43,299 nucleotides of DNA from HGM10836 sp045580645. GTDB taxonomy: Bacteria; Bacillota_I; Bacilli_A; RF39; UBA660. Below the pieces are notes generated by a model. The model saw only the letters and a program-made list of their open reading frames with translations, had not been told where the DNA came from and did no database searches. The stretch covers positions 1 through 43,299 of the forward strand of contig JAZNOG010000039.1 of assembly GCA_045580645.1 (NCBI GenBank). The letters run 5' to 3'. The translations under genes and the position numbers were made by a program. Shown piece by piece: positions 1-8,570 of the stretch. How positions within the stretch are numbered: position 1 is the first letter of the stretch; each line of letters opens with the position of its first letter.

Positions 1-1099
1 ATAAAATTTTATCAAAAAAAGGAAACATATAAGAAATAATAACAAAAGGCATAAGAATATAAGAAACATAAGAAATAAAAAATATATTATAAATAACAGA
101 CAAAAAATTAACCTGATAAAAATTATTAACAACAATAGGATAACTAACTAAAAAAGAGATTAAAGAAGTCATAAATAACTGTCTTATCTTACCCTTAAAA
201 TTATTTATAATATCACTAAAAACTATTAAATAAAAAGTTATCAAAAAAGAAAATTGTAACCCAATATTATACAAAAAAAGAGGATTTATAAAAACAATTA
301 TAGATATTGTAAGAAGTAATAAATTAACGGCCTTAACATTTAACTTTAAAATCTTATTCAACATTATAAATATTGTAAGAATAGCGCCTCTTAATATAGA
401 CATAGAATAATTAGTTAAAAACATATAAAAAAGCAAAAATGAAATACTAACTATATAGATAAAAACTTCATTAATTTTAAGCTTTTTAAACAAACTAGAA
501 ATAAGCAAAACAAAAATAGAAATATGAAGCCCAGAAACCGCGAATAAATGACTTATGCCATTTTCTTGATAAGAACTTTTAACATCATCATCAATAAAAT
601 TATTATTACCAAAAATTAAACTATTTATATAAGAAAAAGAAAGTTCAAGTTTTTCACTTCTTTTAATCAAAATATTCTTAAGTTTATAAAAAATATTTTT
701 ACTTTTACTAATTTTTTCTATATTAGTTATTGTTACAACATTATATATTTTTTGATTATAAAGATACCTCTTATAATCAAAAGTATTAGGCACAGTAGCA
801 TTATTAATATCATTTATTTCACCAGAAATCCTAACTCTATCACCAAGAGAAAAATTATTAACAAAATTGTTAATATCATCTTCATAATAATAAGCAAGTA
901 TTTTTTCATTACCCTTTAAACTTAATGTAACCTTGTCATTAGAAATTTTAATATCAGTAATAATAAAATCTTCATTTAAAAAATTATCATAACTACTCTC
1001 ATAATTCATATTACTTAGAGCAACAAAGTATAAAAATGCAAAAAACAAAATAATATAATATAAATAATTATGTTGTAATATAATCTTTAATCTGTTCAT
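1..1099 (-). CDS. comEC: ComEC/Rec2 DNA uptake channel, N-terminal part (cut by window edge)
   Basis: ComEC forms the inner-membrane channel that takes up single-stranded DNA during transformation. The frame is open from the window edge to an ATG at 1099, about 366 codons with no stop. The N-terminus (MNRLKIILQ) leads into a hydrophobic helix, then a soluble OB-like region of about 100 residues. Next comes the hallmark ComEC stretch NGISHLFAVSGLHIS, followed by several membrane segments. The start lies inside comEA, a 32-nt overlap. It was chosen because AGGGG sits 9 nt upstream and it gives a proper first membrane helix. The C-terminal part is outside the window. It follows comEA directly, the usual competence operon order. 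Confidence 0.9.
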   Translation of the reverse strand, partial: MNRLKIILQHNYLYYIILFFAFLYFVALSNMNYESSYDNFLNEDFIITDIKISNDKVTLSLKGNEKILAYYYEDDINNFVNNFSLGDRVRISGEINDINNATVPNTFDYKRYLYNQKIYNVVTITNIEKISKSKNIFYKLKNILIKRSEKLELSFSYINSLIFGNNNFIDDDVKSSYQENGISHLFAVSGLHISIFVLLISSLFKKLKINEVFIYIVSISFLLFYMFLTNYSMSILRGAILTIFIMLNKILKLNVKAVNLLLLTISIIVFINPLFLYNIGLQFSFLITFYLIVFSDIINNFKGKIRQLFMTSLISFLVSYPIVVNNFYQVNFLSVIYNIFFISYVSYILMPFVIISYMFPFFDKIL

Positions 1100-1805
1100 A
1101 TAAAGAATCCCCTATACCAGAGACATTTTTTATATCTTCTATTAAATTAAAAATACCATTTTTCTCCCTATATTCAATAATACTTAATGCCTTAGATTCT
1201 CCAATACCAGGCAATGTCATAAGTTCTTCTTTACTAGCAGTATTTATTGATATTAAAGAAAAATTTTCATTACCACTATCAATATTTTCTTCATCTTTAG
1301 TATCAACATTCTCAATTGAAACACAAGAATCATTTTGAACACTAGATTGTGTCCCTTTACAAGATTCCTCTTTCAAAACCTCTTCCTTTTTCTTAGTTAC
1401 CCAATTTGCTACATCATTCTTATCATATATTATAATTACCATTTCATCTGTTACTCTAAGACTTAAATTGTTAACACTAGTATCTGCTTTACTAGTAACG
1501 CCACCTGCCAAATTTATGACATCAATAACTCGCTTACCCTCTTCAATCTTATATGTCCCGGGCTTTTTAACTTCGCCCTTAATATCAACATAAAAAAACT
1601 GTGGAACATCTAATACCTCTTCCTTTTCTTCATCTTGCTGCTCTAAAACCAAAACTTCTGCACTCTGATTAAAAAAAGATATATTTTTCTCTATCTTATT
1701 ATTTAAATAATAAAATAAAAATACTTGAAAAATAACAACTACTAAAATAACACCTCCAATCACTAATAATTTCTTTTCTTCCAAAAACTCAAAAAATTTT
1801 TCCAT
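1068..1805 (-). CDS. comEA: Competence protein ComEA, membrane-anchored DNA receptor
   Basis: ComEA binds double-stranded DNA outside the membrane and passes it to ComEC. The 245-aa protein has a short cytoplasmic N-terminus, one membrane helix at about residues 13-33, and a SLBB domain near residues 72-125 (motif DIKGEVKKPGTY, then VINLAGGV). A polar linker follows, then a C-terminal helix-hairpin-helix pair (SINTASKEELMTLPGIGESKA and NVSGIGDSLYEQIK) that contacts DNA. An AGGAGG lies just upstream of the ATG. It sits 47 nt behind ftsW with no evident terminator between, so the two may be co-transcribed. No pilus or nuclease genes are visible here, so whether the cell is transformable cannot be judged. 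Confidence 0.93.
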   Translation of the reverse strand: MEKFFEFLEEKKLLVIGGVILVVVIFQVFLFYYLNNKIEKNISFFNQSAEVLVLEQQDEEKEEVLDVPQFFYVDIKGEVKKPGTYKIEEGKRVIDVINLAGGVTSKADTSVNNLSLRVTDEMVIIIYDKNDVANWVTKKKEEVLKEESCKGTQSSVQNDSCVSIENVDTKDEENIDSGNENFSLISINTASKEELMTLPGIGESKALSIIEYREKNGIFNLIEDIKNVSGIGDSLYEQIKDYITT

Positions 1806-1852
1806 ATAAAAACCTCCTCATATATATAATTCGCATGAGAAGGCAATTACAC

Positions 1853-2989
1853 CTAAGCTTTTTTCAAATTTTTCATTTTTACTTCATATTGAACTCTCTG
1901 AACAAGTGTTAAAGCAACAATAGTGCTCCAACAAAAACTACCACCATAACTTATAAAAGCAAGAGGAACTCCAGTTATTGGAATAATTCCCATAACGCCA
2001 CCTAAATTAATAATAATATGCAAAAACAAGTATATTGCAACACCATAGCAAATCAAAGAATACAAAGTCCTATTAGAGCATTTTCCAATTGCCACTATTC
2101 TAAGTATCAAAAATATATATAAAAGAAATAACACAACCGCGCCAACAAGTCCCAACTCTTCAACATATATAGCAAAAATAAAGTCAGTATGTGCTTCAGG
2201 CAAATACAAATATTTTTGAGTGCTATCGCCAAGTCCTTTTCCTAATATTCCCCCACTATTCATTGCAATATATGCATTACAAAGTTGATTTCCACTATCC
2301 AAATACCTTTCACAAGGATTTGCAAAATTAAACCTTGCAAGTTTATTAGAATCAAGTATTTTGTCTCCAAAAGCAACTAATACCAAAACTAATAAAACAA
2401 AAGAACAAAATCCTATTAAAAAGACACCTTTCTTTATTCTTTTACTAACAGGAGATAAGAAAAAAATACATAAAGATAAAACTAAAAATATAAAAGCAGT
2501 TCCTAAGTCCTTTTGTAAAACAATAAACAACGTAACTAGATCACAAACTCCTAAAGGCAATAGCATCTTTTTTAAATCATCACTATATTTTTTGTTTTGA
2601 TCATAATAAGTAGCAAGTAAAACAATAATAGCTATTTTTGCAAATTCACTTGGTTGAATTCCAAATCCTTTATAACCAATCCAACCATAAGCTCCATTAA
2701 CCGCAGTTCCATATAAAAATAAACAAACTAAAATAATTGATATAGCAATCATAACAATCCAAGATACCACAGAATATGTTTTACTATTAAATCTTATAAT
2801 AAATAAAGACAAAATAATACCAGATATTAAAAAAATAAGTTGTTTAACAAAATAAACACTAGGACTAGCGTCATTCAACATATAAGCTGTTACATTTGAA
2901 GCAGAATATATCATAATAAGCCCAAGAGAAAATAAAATAATTGTTACAATTAAAAGTCTTTTATCTAAATTTTTCAATATTTTTATCAT
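1853..2989 (-). CDS. ftsW: SEDS-family peptidoglycan glycosyltransferase, FtsW-like
   Basis: SEDS proteins polymerise lipid II into glycan strands together with a class B PBP; FtsW serves division and RodA elongation. The 378-aa protein has about ten hydrophobic segments. It starts with a family-typical helix containing MIYSAS. It also has the LPEAHTDFIFA motif with the following Glu-Glu of VEELGLVG, and a C-terminal PITGVPLAFISYGGS. The FISYGGS form and the PEAHTDF loop fit FtsW better than RodA, but SpoVE/RodA-type function cannot be excluded. GAGGT precedes the ATG. The presence of a SEDS enzyme shows a cell wall is made, unlike true mycoplasmas. Confidence 0.88.
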   Translation of the reverse strand: MIKILKNLDKRLLIVTIILFSLGLIMIYSASNVTAYMLNDASPSVYFVKQLIFLISGIILSLFIIRFNSKTYSVVSWIVMIAISIILVCLFLYGTAVNGAYGWIGYKGFGIQPSEFAKIAIIVLLATYYDQNKKYSDDLKKMLLPLGVCDLVTLFIVLQKDLGTAFIFLVLSLCIFFLSPVSKRIKKGVFLIGFCSFVLLVLVLVAFGDKILDSNKLARFNFANPCERYLDSGNQLCNAYIAMNSGGILGKGLGDSTQKYLYLPEAHTDFIFAIYVEELGLVGAVVLFLLYIFLILRIVAIGKCSNRTLYSLICYGVAIYLFLHIIINLGGVMGIIPITGVPLAFISYGGSFCWSTIVALTLVQRVQYEVKMKNLKKA

Positions 2990-3108
2990 ACAATTACCTC
3001 ATTATAATCATAACATATTTAAAAAAAAATTAAAATATATAGATTTTTGTAATGTCAAAAAATGACTAATTTAATAAACTATATTAGATAAGTAAAAGGA
3101 GGATGTTT

Positions 3109-3282
3109 ATGTATTATTACGGAAATTCATACGGATACGGTAATGCAGGCGGATGCTGTGGCGGTTCTCAAGTAAATAGTTGCTATGGAGGAAACTACGG
3201 TGGATATGGCAATGGATATGCAATTATACTAGTTTTATTTATTCTGTTAATAATCATATTAGGATGCAGAAACTGGAACTAG
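3109..3282 (+). CDS. YjcZ-like small Gly/Tyr-rich sporulation membrane peptide
   Basis: A 57-residue ORF behind a strong AAAGGAGG (3096-3103). Residues 1-36 are rich in Gly, Tyr, Asn and Cys (it begins MYYYGNSYGYGNAGGCCGG). Residues 38-52 form one membrane helix (AIILVLFILLIIILG). This layout, including the VLFILLII core, matches the YjcZ family of small proteins annotated as sporulation-associated in Bacillus. The function of that family is unclear. It is followed by an intrinsic terminator, so it is a single-gene unit. The family assignment is from memory of its pattern; the presence of spo0A and cotE in the same window supports it. Confidence 0.72.
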   Translation: MYYYGNSYGYGNAGGCCGGSQVNSCYGGNYGGYGNGYAIILVLFILLIIILGCRNWN

Positions 3283-3293
3283 TATGATTTATT

Positions 3294-3326
3294 AAAAAGA
3301 AATAGCAACCCTATTTCTTTTTTTTT
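3294..3326 (+). terminator. Terminator after the YjcZ-like gene
   Basis: Stem AGAAATAG (3298-3305) and CTATTTCT (3311-3318) with loop CAACC, flanked by A-run and T-run that extend the stem, then a run of T. Confidence 0.8.
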
Positions 3327-3333
3327 ATTTTTG

Positions 3334-3342
3334 TGTTACAAT
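3334..3342 (+). promoter_or_regulatory. Extended -10 promoter candidate for def
   Basis: TGtTACAAT, an extended -10 element, lies 24 nt before the def ATG. The -35 position falls in the T-run of the preceding terminator and is poor, as is common for extended -10 promoters. Confidence 0.45.
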
Positions 3343-3365
3343 ATACATGTTTTTGAGGTGGTATT

Positions 3366-3917
3366 ATGTTAACAAATAAAGATATTTTAGATGAAAAAGA
3401 TAAAAGATTAAGACTAATTAGTAAAGAAGTTACATTTCCTTTAACAAATGAAGATAAAAAAAATATTGACTTAATGATTGAATATTTAACTAATAGTCAA
3501 ATTGATAAATTAGCAAAAAAATATGATTTAAGACCAGGAATGGGTCTTGCTGCTATTCAACTTGGAATAGATAAAAGATATATCGTAATAGTGCATGAAC
3601 AAGATATAAAAGAAACATTTAATACTTACGTAGTAATAAACCCTAAAATAATATCTACATCAGAAGAAATGATTTATGTAGAAGAAGGAGAAGGTTGTTT
3701 AAGTGTTAATCGCGAATGCGAAGGAATTGTCCCAAGACATGCAAGAGTAACTGTTGAAGGTTATGATATAGATGGAAATAAAATAAAGATAAGAGCAAGA
3801 GAAGAACTTGCAATTGCATTCCAACATGAAATAGATCATTTAAATGGAATATTATTTATTGATAAAATTGACAAAGATGACCCTTATAAATATGAAGATG
3901 TTTATCGTTCAATATAA
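3366..3917 (+). CDS. def: Peptide deformylase (type 2)
   Basis: Removes the formyl group from the N-terminal methionine of new proteins; a metal hydrolase. All three family motifs are present: GMGLAAIQ (motif 1, with Ile where Pro is usual), EGCLS with the metal cysteine (motif 2), and QHEIDHLNG with the HExxDH metal and catalytic residues (motif 3). The 183-aa length and the N-terminal region match the Gram-positive type 2 enzymes. GAGGTGG precedes the ATG. It is a single gene between two intrinsic terminators, the second shared with the convergent dut. Confidence 0.95.
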   Translation: MLTNKDILDEKDKRLRLISKEVTFPLTNEDKKNIDLMIEYLTNSQIDKLAKKYDLRPGMGLAAIQLGIDKRYIVIVHEQDIKETFNTYVVINPKIISTSEEMIYVEEGEGCLSVNRECEGIVPRHARVTVEGYDIDGNKIKIRAREELAIAFQHEIDHLNGILFIDKIDKDDPYKYEDVYRSI

Positions 3918-3948
3918 AAAAATTATACAATCAAGTATAATTTTTTTT
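3916..3948. terminator. Bidirectional terminator between def (+) and dut (-)
   Basis: Stem AATTATAC (3921-3928) and GTATAATT (3935-3942) with loop AATCAA. A-run on the left and T-run on the right make it work on both strands. Confidence 0.85.
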
Positions 3949-4384
3949 AATTCTTACCTGTTGAACCAAATCCACCATCACCACGAATAGTTTGATCAAG
4001 TTCATCTGTTTCTACAAAATTAACTTTTAAATATGGCTGAATTACCATCTGAGCTATTCTATCACCATTTTTTATAACTCTAACTTCCTGAGACTGATTA
4101 TACATAGAAGCAAGAACTTCCCCGCGATAATCAGAATCGATAACAGCAACCTTATTTGCAGGTGCAAGACCTTCCCTTGTTGCAAGACCACTTCTTGCAT
4201 ATATAAATCCTGCATAACCTGTTGGAATTTCCAAAGCTATTCCAAGTGGAATAAGTTTTGTTTCAAAAGGATTTAAAATAACATCTTCCTCTAAACAAGC
4301 ATATAAATCAAACCCTGCAGAAAATTCTGTCCCATATGTAGGAATAACAGCATTATTTCTCATTTTTTTTATTTTCATATCCAT
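3947..4384 (-). CDS. dut: Deoxyuridine 5'-triphosphate nucleotidohydrolase (dUTPase)
   Basis: Hydrolyses dUTP to dUMP, keeping uracil out of DNA and feeding dTMP synthesis. The five conserved motifs of trimeric dUTPases are present in order: GTEFSAGFDL, ARSGLA, VIDSDYRGE, NGDRIAQM and the C-terminal RGDGGFGSTG arm. An upstream in-frame ATG at 4405 would overlap smc by 20 nt. I chose the ATG at 4384, one base after the smc stop, because GGTGG is suitably spaced and the product (145 aa) then has normal family length. The tight junction suggests translational coupling to smc. Confidence 0.94.
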   Translation of the reverse strand: MDMKIKKMRNNAVIPTYGTEFSAGFDLYACLEEDVILNPFETKLIPLGIALEIPTGYAGFIYARSGLATREGLAPANKVAVIDSDYRGEVLASMYNQSQEVRVIKNGDRIAQMVIQPYLKVNFVETDELDQTIRGDGGFGSTGKN

Positions 4385-4385
4385 A

Positions 4386-7322
4386 CTAATCCACCAACTT
4401 AACACTTACTAATTTAGAAACACCAGACTCTTGCATAGTAATACCATATAACGTATTAGCGTATTCCATAGTTTTCTTTTTATGAGTTATTATAATAAGT
4501 TGAGTCTTATTAACATACTTTTTAAGATATGCCCCCACTCTATCAACATTTGCTTCATCAAGAGCAGCTTCAACCTCGTCAAATAAACAAAATGGAATTC
4601 TCTTGATATTCAAAATAGCAAATAATAAACTAATCGCTGTTAATGTTTTTTCACCACCTGATAAAAGAGAAATGCTAGATATTTTCTTTCCAGGAGGAGT
4701 TACCATAATATCAATACCAGTTTCTAAAATATTATCTTTATCAGTAAGCTTTAATTTAGCTTCTCCACCTCCAAATAAATCTTTAAATACCTTATCAAAT
4801 TCTATTTCAATTTCCTTAAAAGTCTTAACAAATTCTTGTTTCATAACTTCATCAAGTTCATCAATAATATTAAGTAAAGTTTCCATAGCATTACCTAAAT
4901 CACTACTTTGCTTTGTTAGAAAATCATACCTTGCACTTATTCTTTCATATTCCTCAATTGAAGAAATATTAACATCACCTAATTTTTTAATAACACCTTT
5001 TAAATCATTTACAATACGTCTTGCAACATCTACCTCTATTTCAAGAATATAATTAGCTCTAGCTTTTTCAAAAGTCATAGAATAAACTTCACTTAAAGTA
5101 GAAAGCATATTATCCATTTTAACGCTTATTTTAGTATTACTAATCTCATAATCCTTAAGCTTATTTTCAAGTTCCCTCAAATTAGAATTATCAAGTCTAA
5201 ATTTAGCCTGAAGTTCATCAACATAAGAAGCTAACTTATCCTTCTCTGAAGTTAAAACTCCAACTTTTTTCTCTAAATCTTCTCTTTTGTTCAATACTTC
5301 ATAATACTTACTAATAACCTTATCTTCTTCACTAGATAAAGTATTATTTTGAACATTTGTTAAACTATTAAGTTCCACTCTTTTTTCTTCATATTCTTTT
5401 ACATATTTATCATAAACAAGTTTCTTACTATCAATTTGTTCTTTTAACAATATTCTTTGTTTTTCATATTCTAGAACCTTAACTTGAAGATTTTTTTCTT
5501 CTCCTAAAACATTATCTAAATCCACTTTTAATTTATCTAATTTCTCAGTTAAATCACTCTTTTTAGACGTTAAATTTGAAAGTTCATATTTTTCAGAAAT
5601 AATAGATTTTACTTTAACAGTTCCACCAGTAATAGAACCACCTACATTTAAAACTTCACCAGTTAAAGTAACTATTCTATACTTATTATTAATCTTTTTT
5701 GCTAGTTTATTAGCATTATCAATATTATCCACTAATAAAACATTGCCAAGTTGATTATAAACAATATTTTCATATAATTTGTCAAAAGTTAACAAATTAG
5801 CAAAAACATCTATAAAGCCTTCACTTTCTCTCAAAATTTCTAAAGTTTCTTCTTCTACGAAACGCTTCTTTATAACATCAAGAGGAAAAAAAGTAACTCT
5901 TCCTAAATTATTTTCCTTTAAATAATTAATAGCGCCTTTTGCACAGTTTGGATTATCTACAACAACATAATCTTTCGCACCACCTAAAGCAACCTCTAAA
6001 GCAAGACTATATTCATCAGAAGTTTCAATTAATTTAGCAATAACATTATGAATACCTTTTAATTTTGGATTAGATAAAACCTTCTTCGCATTTAAAGAAA
6101 TATTTCCTCCTTGTTCAATATAATCAGTTAATGATTTTATTTTATATTCTAAACCATTAATTTCTTGTGATAAAGAAGAATAACTTTTTTCTAAATCCGT
6201 TCTAAACAATCTTTTATCCTTAAGTAAATTATTATTTTCTAAAATAACATCACTAATTGAAACATAATCTTTATTTATAATATCAATATCAGTTTTTAAA
6301 GACAAAATTTTATTATTAAGTAATAAAGTTTGTTCCTTTAAGTTAACAATATTATCGTGAACTCTCATATCAGAAGAATCATACTTACTTCTTTCTTTAA
6401 TAATATTCTTTTGTCCATTAAGTCTTTCTTCTTCCTTAGAAAGTTCTAAAAGTTCATTATTTAATTTATATAATTCATCACTTAATTTTGTAAGTTCCTG
6501 TTTTTTATTTTCTAAAGCAATATCACTATTAACAGAATTTGTATTAAGCTTAATTATTTCATTCTGAATTTCTTCAATTAAAGAACTATTTTTTTGATAA
6601 TCATTATTCAAATTTTCTAAATCGTTAGCAATTAAAGAAATTTCAATATTTTCTAATTTTTCCCTTGCCTCTAAATATTTTTTAGCTTTCTCACTTTGTT
6701 CTTTTAAAGGTTCAATTTGAGTATCAAGTTCAACCATAATATCTTTTACCCTTGTCAAATTCTCATTTGTTTTTTCAAGTCTCTTTAAAGCCTCTTCTTT
6801 TCTCTTCTTATACTTTAAAACTCCAGCAGCCTCTTCAAAAATAGTTCTTCTCTCAAATGGAGAATCACTAACTACCTTATCTACTTCGCCTTGAGAAATA
6901 ATATTAAAAGCATATCTTCCCATACCACTATCTAAAAACAAATCATATATATCTTTTAAACGACATTTTTCATTATTCAAATAATATTCATTTTCACCAC
7001 TTCTATAAACCTTACGGGTAATCGAAATCTCTGTCCAAGGATAGTTTAAATAAGAATCACTATTATCAAAAACTAAAGAAACAGATGCTAAATTAAGAGG
7101 ATTACGAGACTTACTACCAGTAAAAATAACATCAGTCATATTATTAGAACCACGAAGATTTTTAACAGACTGTTCACCAAGCACCCATTTTACAGCATCA
7201 ACAATATTACTTTTTCCAGAACCATTTGGACCAACTATACAAGTAATATTATTATCCAAACTAATATTTATTTTATCTGCAAAAGATTTAAAACCAGAAA
7301 TCTTTATTTCTTTCAAATACAT
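4386..7322 (-). CDS. smc: Chromosome segregation ATPase SMC (short form)
   Basis: SMC with ScpA/ScpB organises and resolves the chromosome. Visible are the N-terminal Walker A GPNGSGKSN (about residues 32-40), the first coiled-coil arm, and the hinge from about residue 420 (KGIHNVIAKL to LNVGGSITGG). The second arm leads to the C-terminal signature LSGGEKTL and Walker B CLFDEVEAALDEANV. The start at 7322 (MYLKEIKISGFKSFAD) fits the family; AAGGTG lies upstream. An earlier in-frame ATG at 7391 adds an unlikely 23-residue extension. At 978 aa it is about 200 shorter than the Bacillus protein, with both arms cut back but all motifs kept. Co-transcribed with dut. Confidence 0.97.
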   Translation of the reverse strand: MYLKEIKISGFKSFADKINISLDNNITCIVGPNGSGKSNIVDAVKWVLGEQSVKNLRGSNNMTDVIFTGSKSRNPLNLASVSLVFDNSDSYLNYPWTEISITRKVYRSGENEYYLNNEKCRLKDIYDLFLDSGMGRYAFNIISQGEVDKVVSDSPFERRTIFEEAAGVLKYKKRKEEALKRLEKTNENLTRVKDIMVELDTQIEPLKEQSEKAKKYLEAREKLENIEISLIANDLENLNNDYQKNSSLIEEIQNEIIKLNTNSVNSDIALENKKQELTKLSDELYKLNNELLELSKEEERLNGQKNIIKERSKYDSSDMRVHDNIVNLKEQTLLLNNKILSLKTDIDIINKDYVSISDVILENNNLLKDKRLFRTDLEKSYSSLSQEINGLEYKIKSLTDYIEQGGNISLNAKKVLSNPKLKGIHNVIAKLIETSDEYSLALEVALGGAKDYVVVDNPNCAKGAINYLKENNLGRVTFFPLDVIKKRFVEEETLEILRESEGFIDVFANLLTFDKLYENIVYNQLGNVLLVDNIDNANKLAKKINNKYRIVTLTGEVLNVGGSITGGTVKVKSIISEKYELSNLTSKKSDLTEKLDKLKVDLDNVLGEEKNLQVKVLEYEKQRILLKEQIDSKKLVYDKYVKEYEEKRVELNSLTNVQNNTLSSEEDKVISKYYEVLNKREDLEKKVGVLTSEKDKLASYVDELQAKFRLDNSNLRELENKLKDYEISNTKISVKMDNMLSTLSEVYSMTFEKARANYILEIEVDVARRIVNDLKGVIKKLGDVNISSIEEYERISARYDFLTKQSSDLGNAMETLLNIIDELDEVMKQEFVKTFKEIEIEFDKVFKDLFGGGEAKLKLTDKDNILETGIDIMVTPPGKKISSISLLSGGEKTLTAISLLFAILNIKRIPFCLFDEVEAALDEANVDRVGAYLKKYVNKTQLIIITHKKKTMEYANTLYGITMQESGVSKLVSVKLVD

Positions 7323-7414
7323 ATTAACACCTTCTATCATTACTAAAATAATTATATCAAATTTATCAAAATAATAAAATAATAATAACAAAAATTAAAA
7401 ATTATTAACTTTTT

Positions 7415-7444
7415 TTGCGCAAAAATTAAAAACTATGCTACAAT
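7415..7444 (+). promoter_or_regulatory. Promoter of the 7468-gmk unit
   Basis: -35 TTGCGC (7415-7420), 18-bp spacer, extended -10 TGcTACAAT ending at 7444. It lies between the divergent smc and the + gene. Confidence 0.65.
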
Positions 7445-7467
7445 GAAATACACAGGAGGTAAAAATT

Positions 7468-7968
7468 ATGAGTAAAAGAAGAATAAATTTTGAAGAAACT
7501 TTTGAACAACAATTAAGGAGATTTTTGGATGGAGAACCAAAAAATATAGATCCACTAAAAGAAATTCCACAACCTAAAATCACAATATATGTATTAGAAA
7601 CAGAAGAAAATAACATATATTTTGATACATTACAAGAACAAATAGAATATATCAAAAATAACAAAGACAAAAAATTCAATTCATTTAAAATTGAATATTT
7701 AGGATATGTAGCAGGAAGACACGATGTAATTAGAACTACAAGAGCAAAAAACGAACAATTTATGTTAACCCCTACTGACAACACAAAATATGAAGTATAT
7801 AGCGAAAAAAGAAGTTTTTACACAGGAAACTATATATGGGAAGAAAACCAAGGCAGCTTAAAATCAATATATGATGAACTAAAAAAACGTGGTATTAAAT
7901 TATCATTTGATGTATATGATAATGAATACATAAAAATTAATAAAATGGTTAGAGTTAAAAATATATAA
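7468..7968 (+). CDS. Uncharacterised 166-aa soluble protein upstream of gmk
   Basis: I do not recognise this protein. It has no signal peptide or membrane segment and reads as a compact alpha/beta protein rich in charged and aromatic residues. One conspicuous stretch is YLGYVAGRHDVIRTTRAKNE around residue 90. It has its own promoter and a good AGGAGG. It precedes gmk by 17 nt with no terminator, so the two are almost certainly one transcript. In Bacillus the gene before gmk is remA (an 80-90 aa DNA-binding protein), which this does not resemble. Confidence 0.8.
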   Translation: MSKRRINFEETFEQQLRRFLDGEPKNIDPLKEIPQPKITIYVLETEENNIYFDTLQEQIEYIKNNKDKKFNSFKIEYLGYVAGRHDVIRTTRAKNEQFMLTPTDNTKYEVYSEKRSFYTGNYIWEENQGSLKSIYDELKKRGIKLSFDVYDNEYIKINKMVRVKNI

Positions 7969-7985
7969 TTTAACAGGAGCAAAAA

Positions 7986-8552
7986 ATGAAAAAAGGTAAC
8001 CTAATTGTTATATCTGGACCATCCGGTTCAGGTAAAAGCACAATAAGAGAAAATATTATAAAAAATAATTCAAATATCTGGTATTCAATTTCAATGACAA
8101 CAAGAAATAAAAGAATAAATGAAACAGATGGCATAGACTACTATTTTGTAAATAAAGAAAAATTTAAAGAAGAAATAAAAAATAATAATTTTTATGAATA
8201 TGCAGAAGTATATCAGGATATTTTCTATGGAACACCAAAATCAAAAGTAAATGAAATGTTAGAAAAAGGCTATGACGTAATATTAGAAATAGATGTAGAA
8301 GGCGCACTTAATATTAAAAAACAAAAAAATGATGCCATTTTAATATATATTATGCCACCAAGTATTGAAGAACTTGAAAAAAGATTAAGAAAAAGAAAAA
8401 CAGAAAGTGAAGAAAAAATAATAGAAAGAATAAATAAAGCCAAATTTGAAATATCATTTAAAGATAAATACGATTATATTGTTACAAATGACAATATAGA
8501 TACAGCAATCAAAGAAGTAGAAAACATCATAAAAAAAAGAAGTTATTTATAA
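7986..8552 (+). CDS. gmk: Guanylate kinase
   Basis: Phosphorylates GMP to GDP with ATP, essential in GTP and dGTP supply. The 188-aa protein begins with the P-loop SGPSGSGKST (residues 10-19). It has the GMP-binding segment SMTTRNKRINETDGIDYYFV, with Tyr in NFYEYAEVY, and EIDVEGALNIK, then the lid RLRKRKTESEEKI. Length and motif order are standard. The ribosome-binding site is AGGAGC. No rpoZ follows; the transcript ends in a terminator whose loop holds the stop codon. Confidence 0.96.
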   Translation: MKKGNLIVISGPSGSGKSTIRENIIKNNSNIWYSISMTTRNKRINETDGIDYYFVNKEKFKEEIKNNNFYEYAEVYQDIFYGTPKSKVNEMLEKGYDVILEIDVEGALNIKKQKNDAILIYIMPPSIEELEKRLRKRKTESEEKIIERINKAKFEISFKDKYDYIVTNDNIDTAIKEVENIIKKRSYL

Positions 8553-8570
8553 AACTTCTTATTTTTTTGC
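8537..8570. terminator. Terminator overlapping the ends of gmk and rnc
   Basis: Stem AAGAAGTT (8537-8544) and AACTTCTT (8553-8560), loop of 8 nt, A-run left and T-run right. The gmk stop sits in the loop and the rnc stop (8559-8561) in the stem, a very compact convergent end serving both strands. Confidence 0.8.

Noticed and set aside
3009..3017. CATAACATA as a sigma-E/K -10 for the YjcZ-like gene
   Set aside because: It is about 90 nt before the start, has no -35 partner, and such A/T motifs are frequent here.
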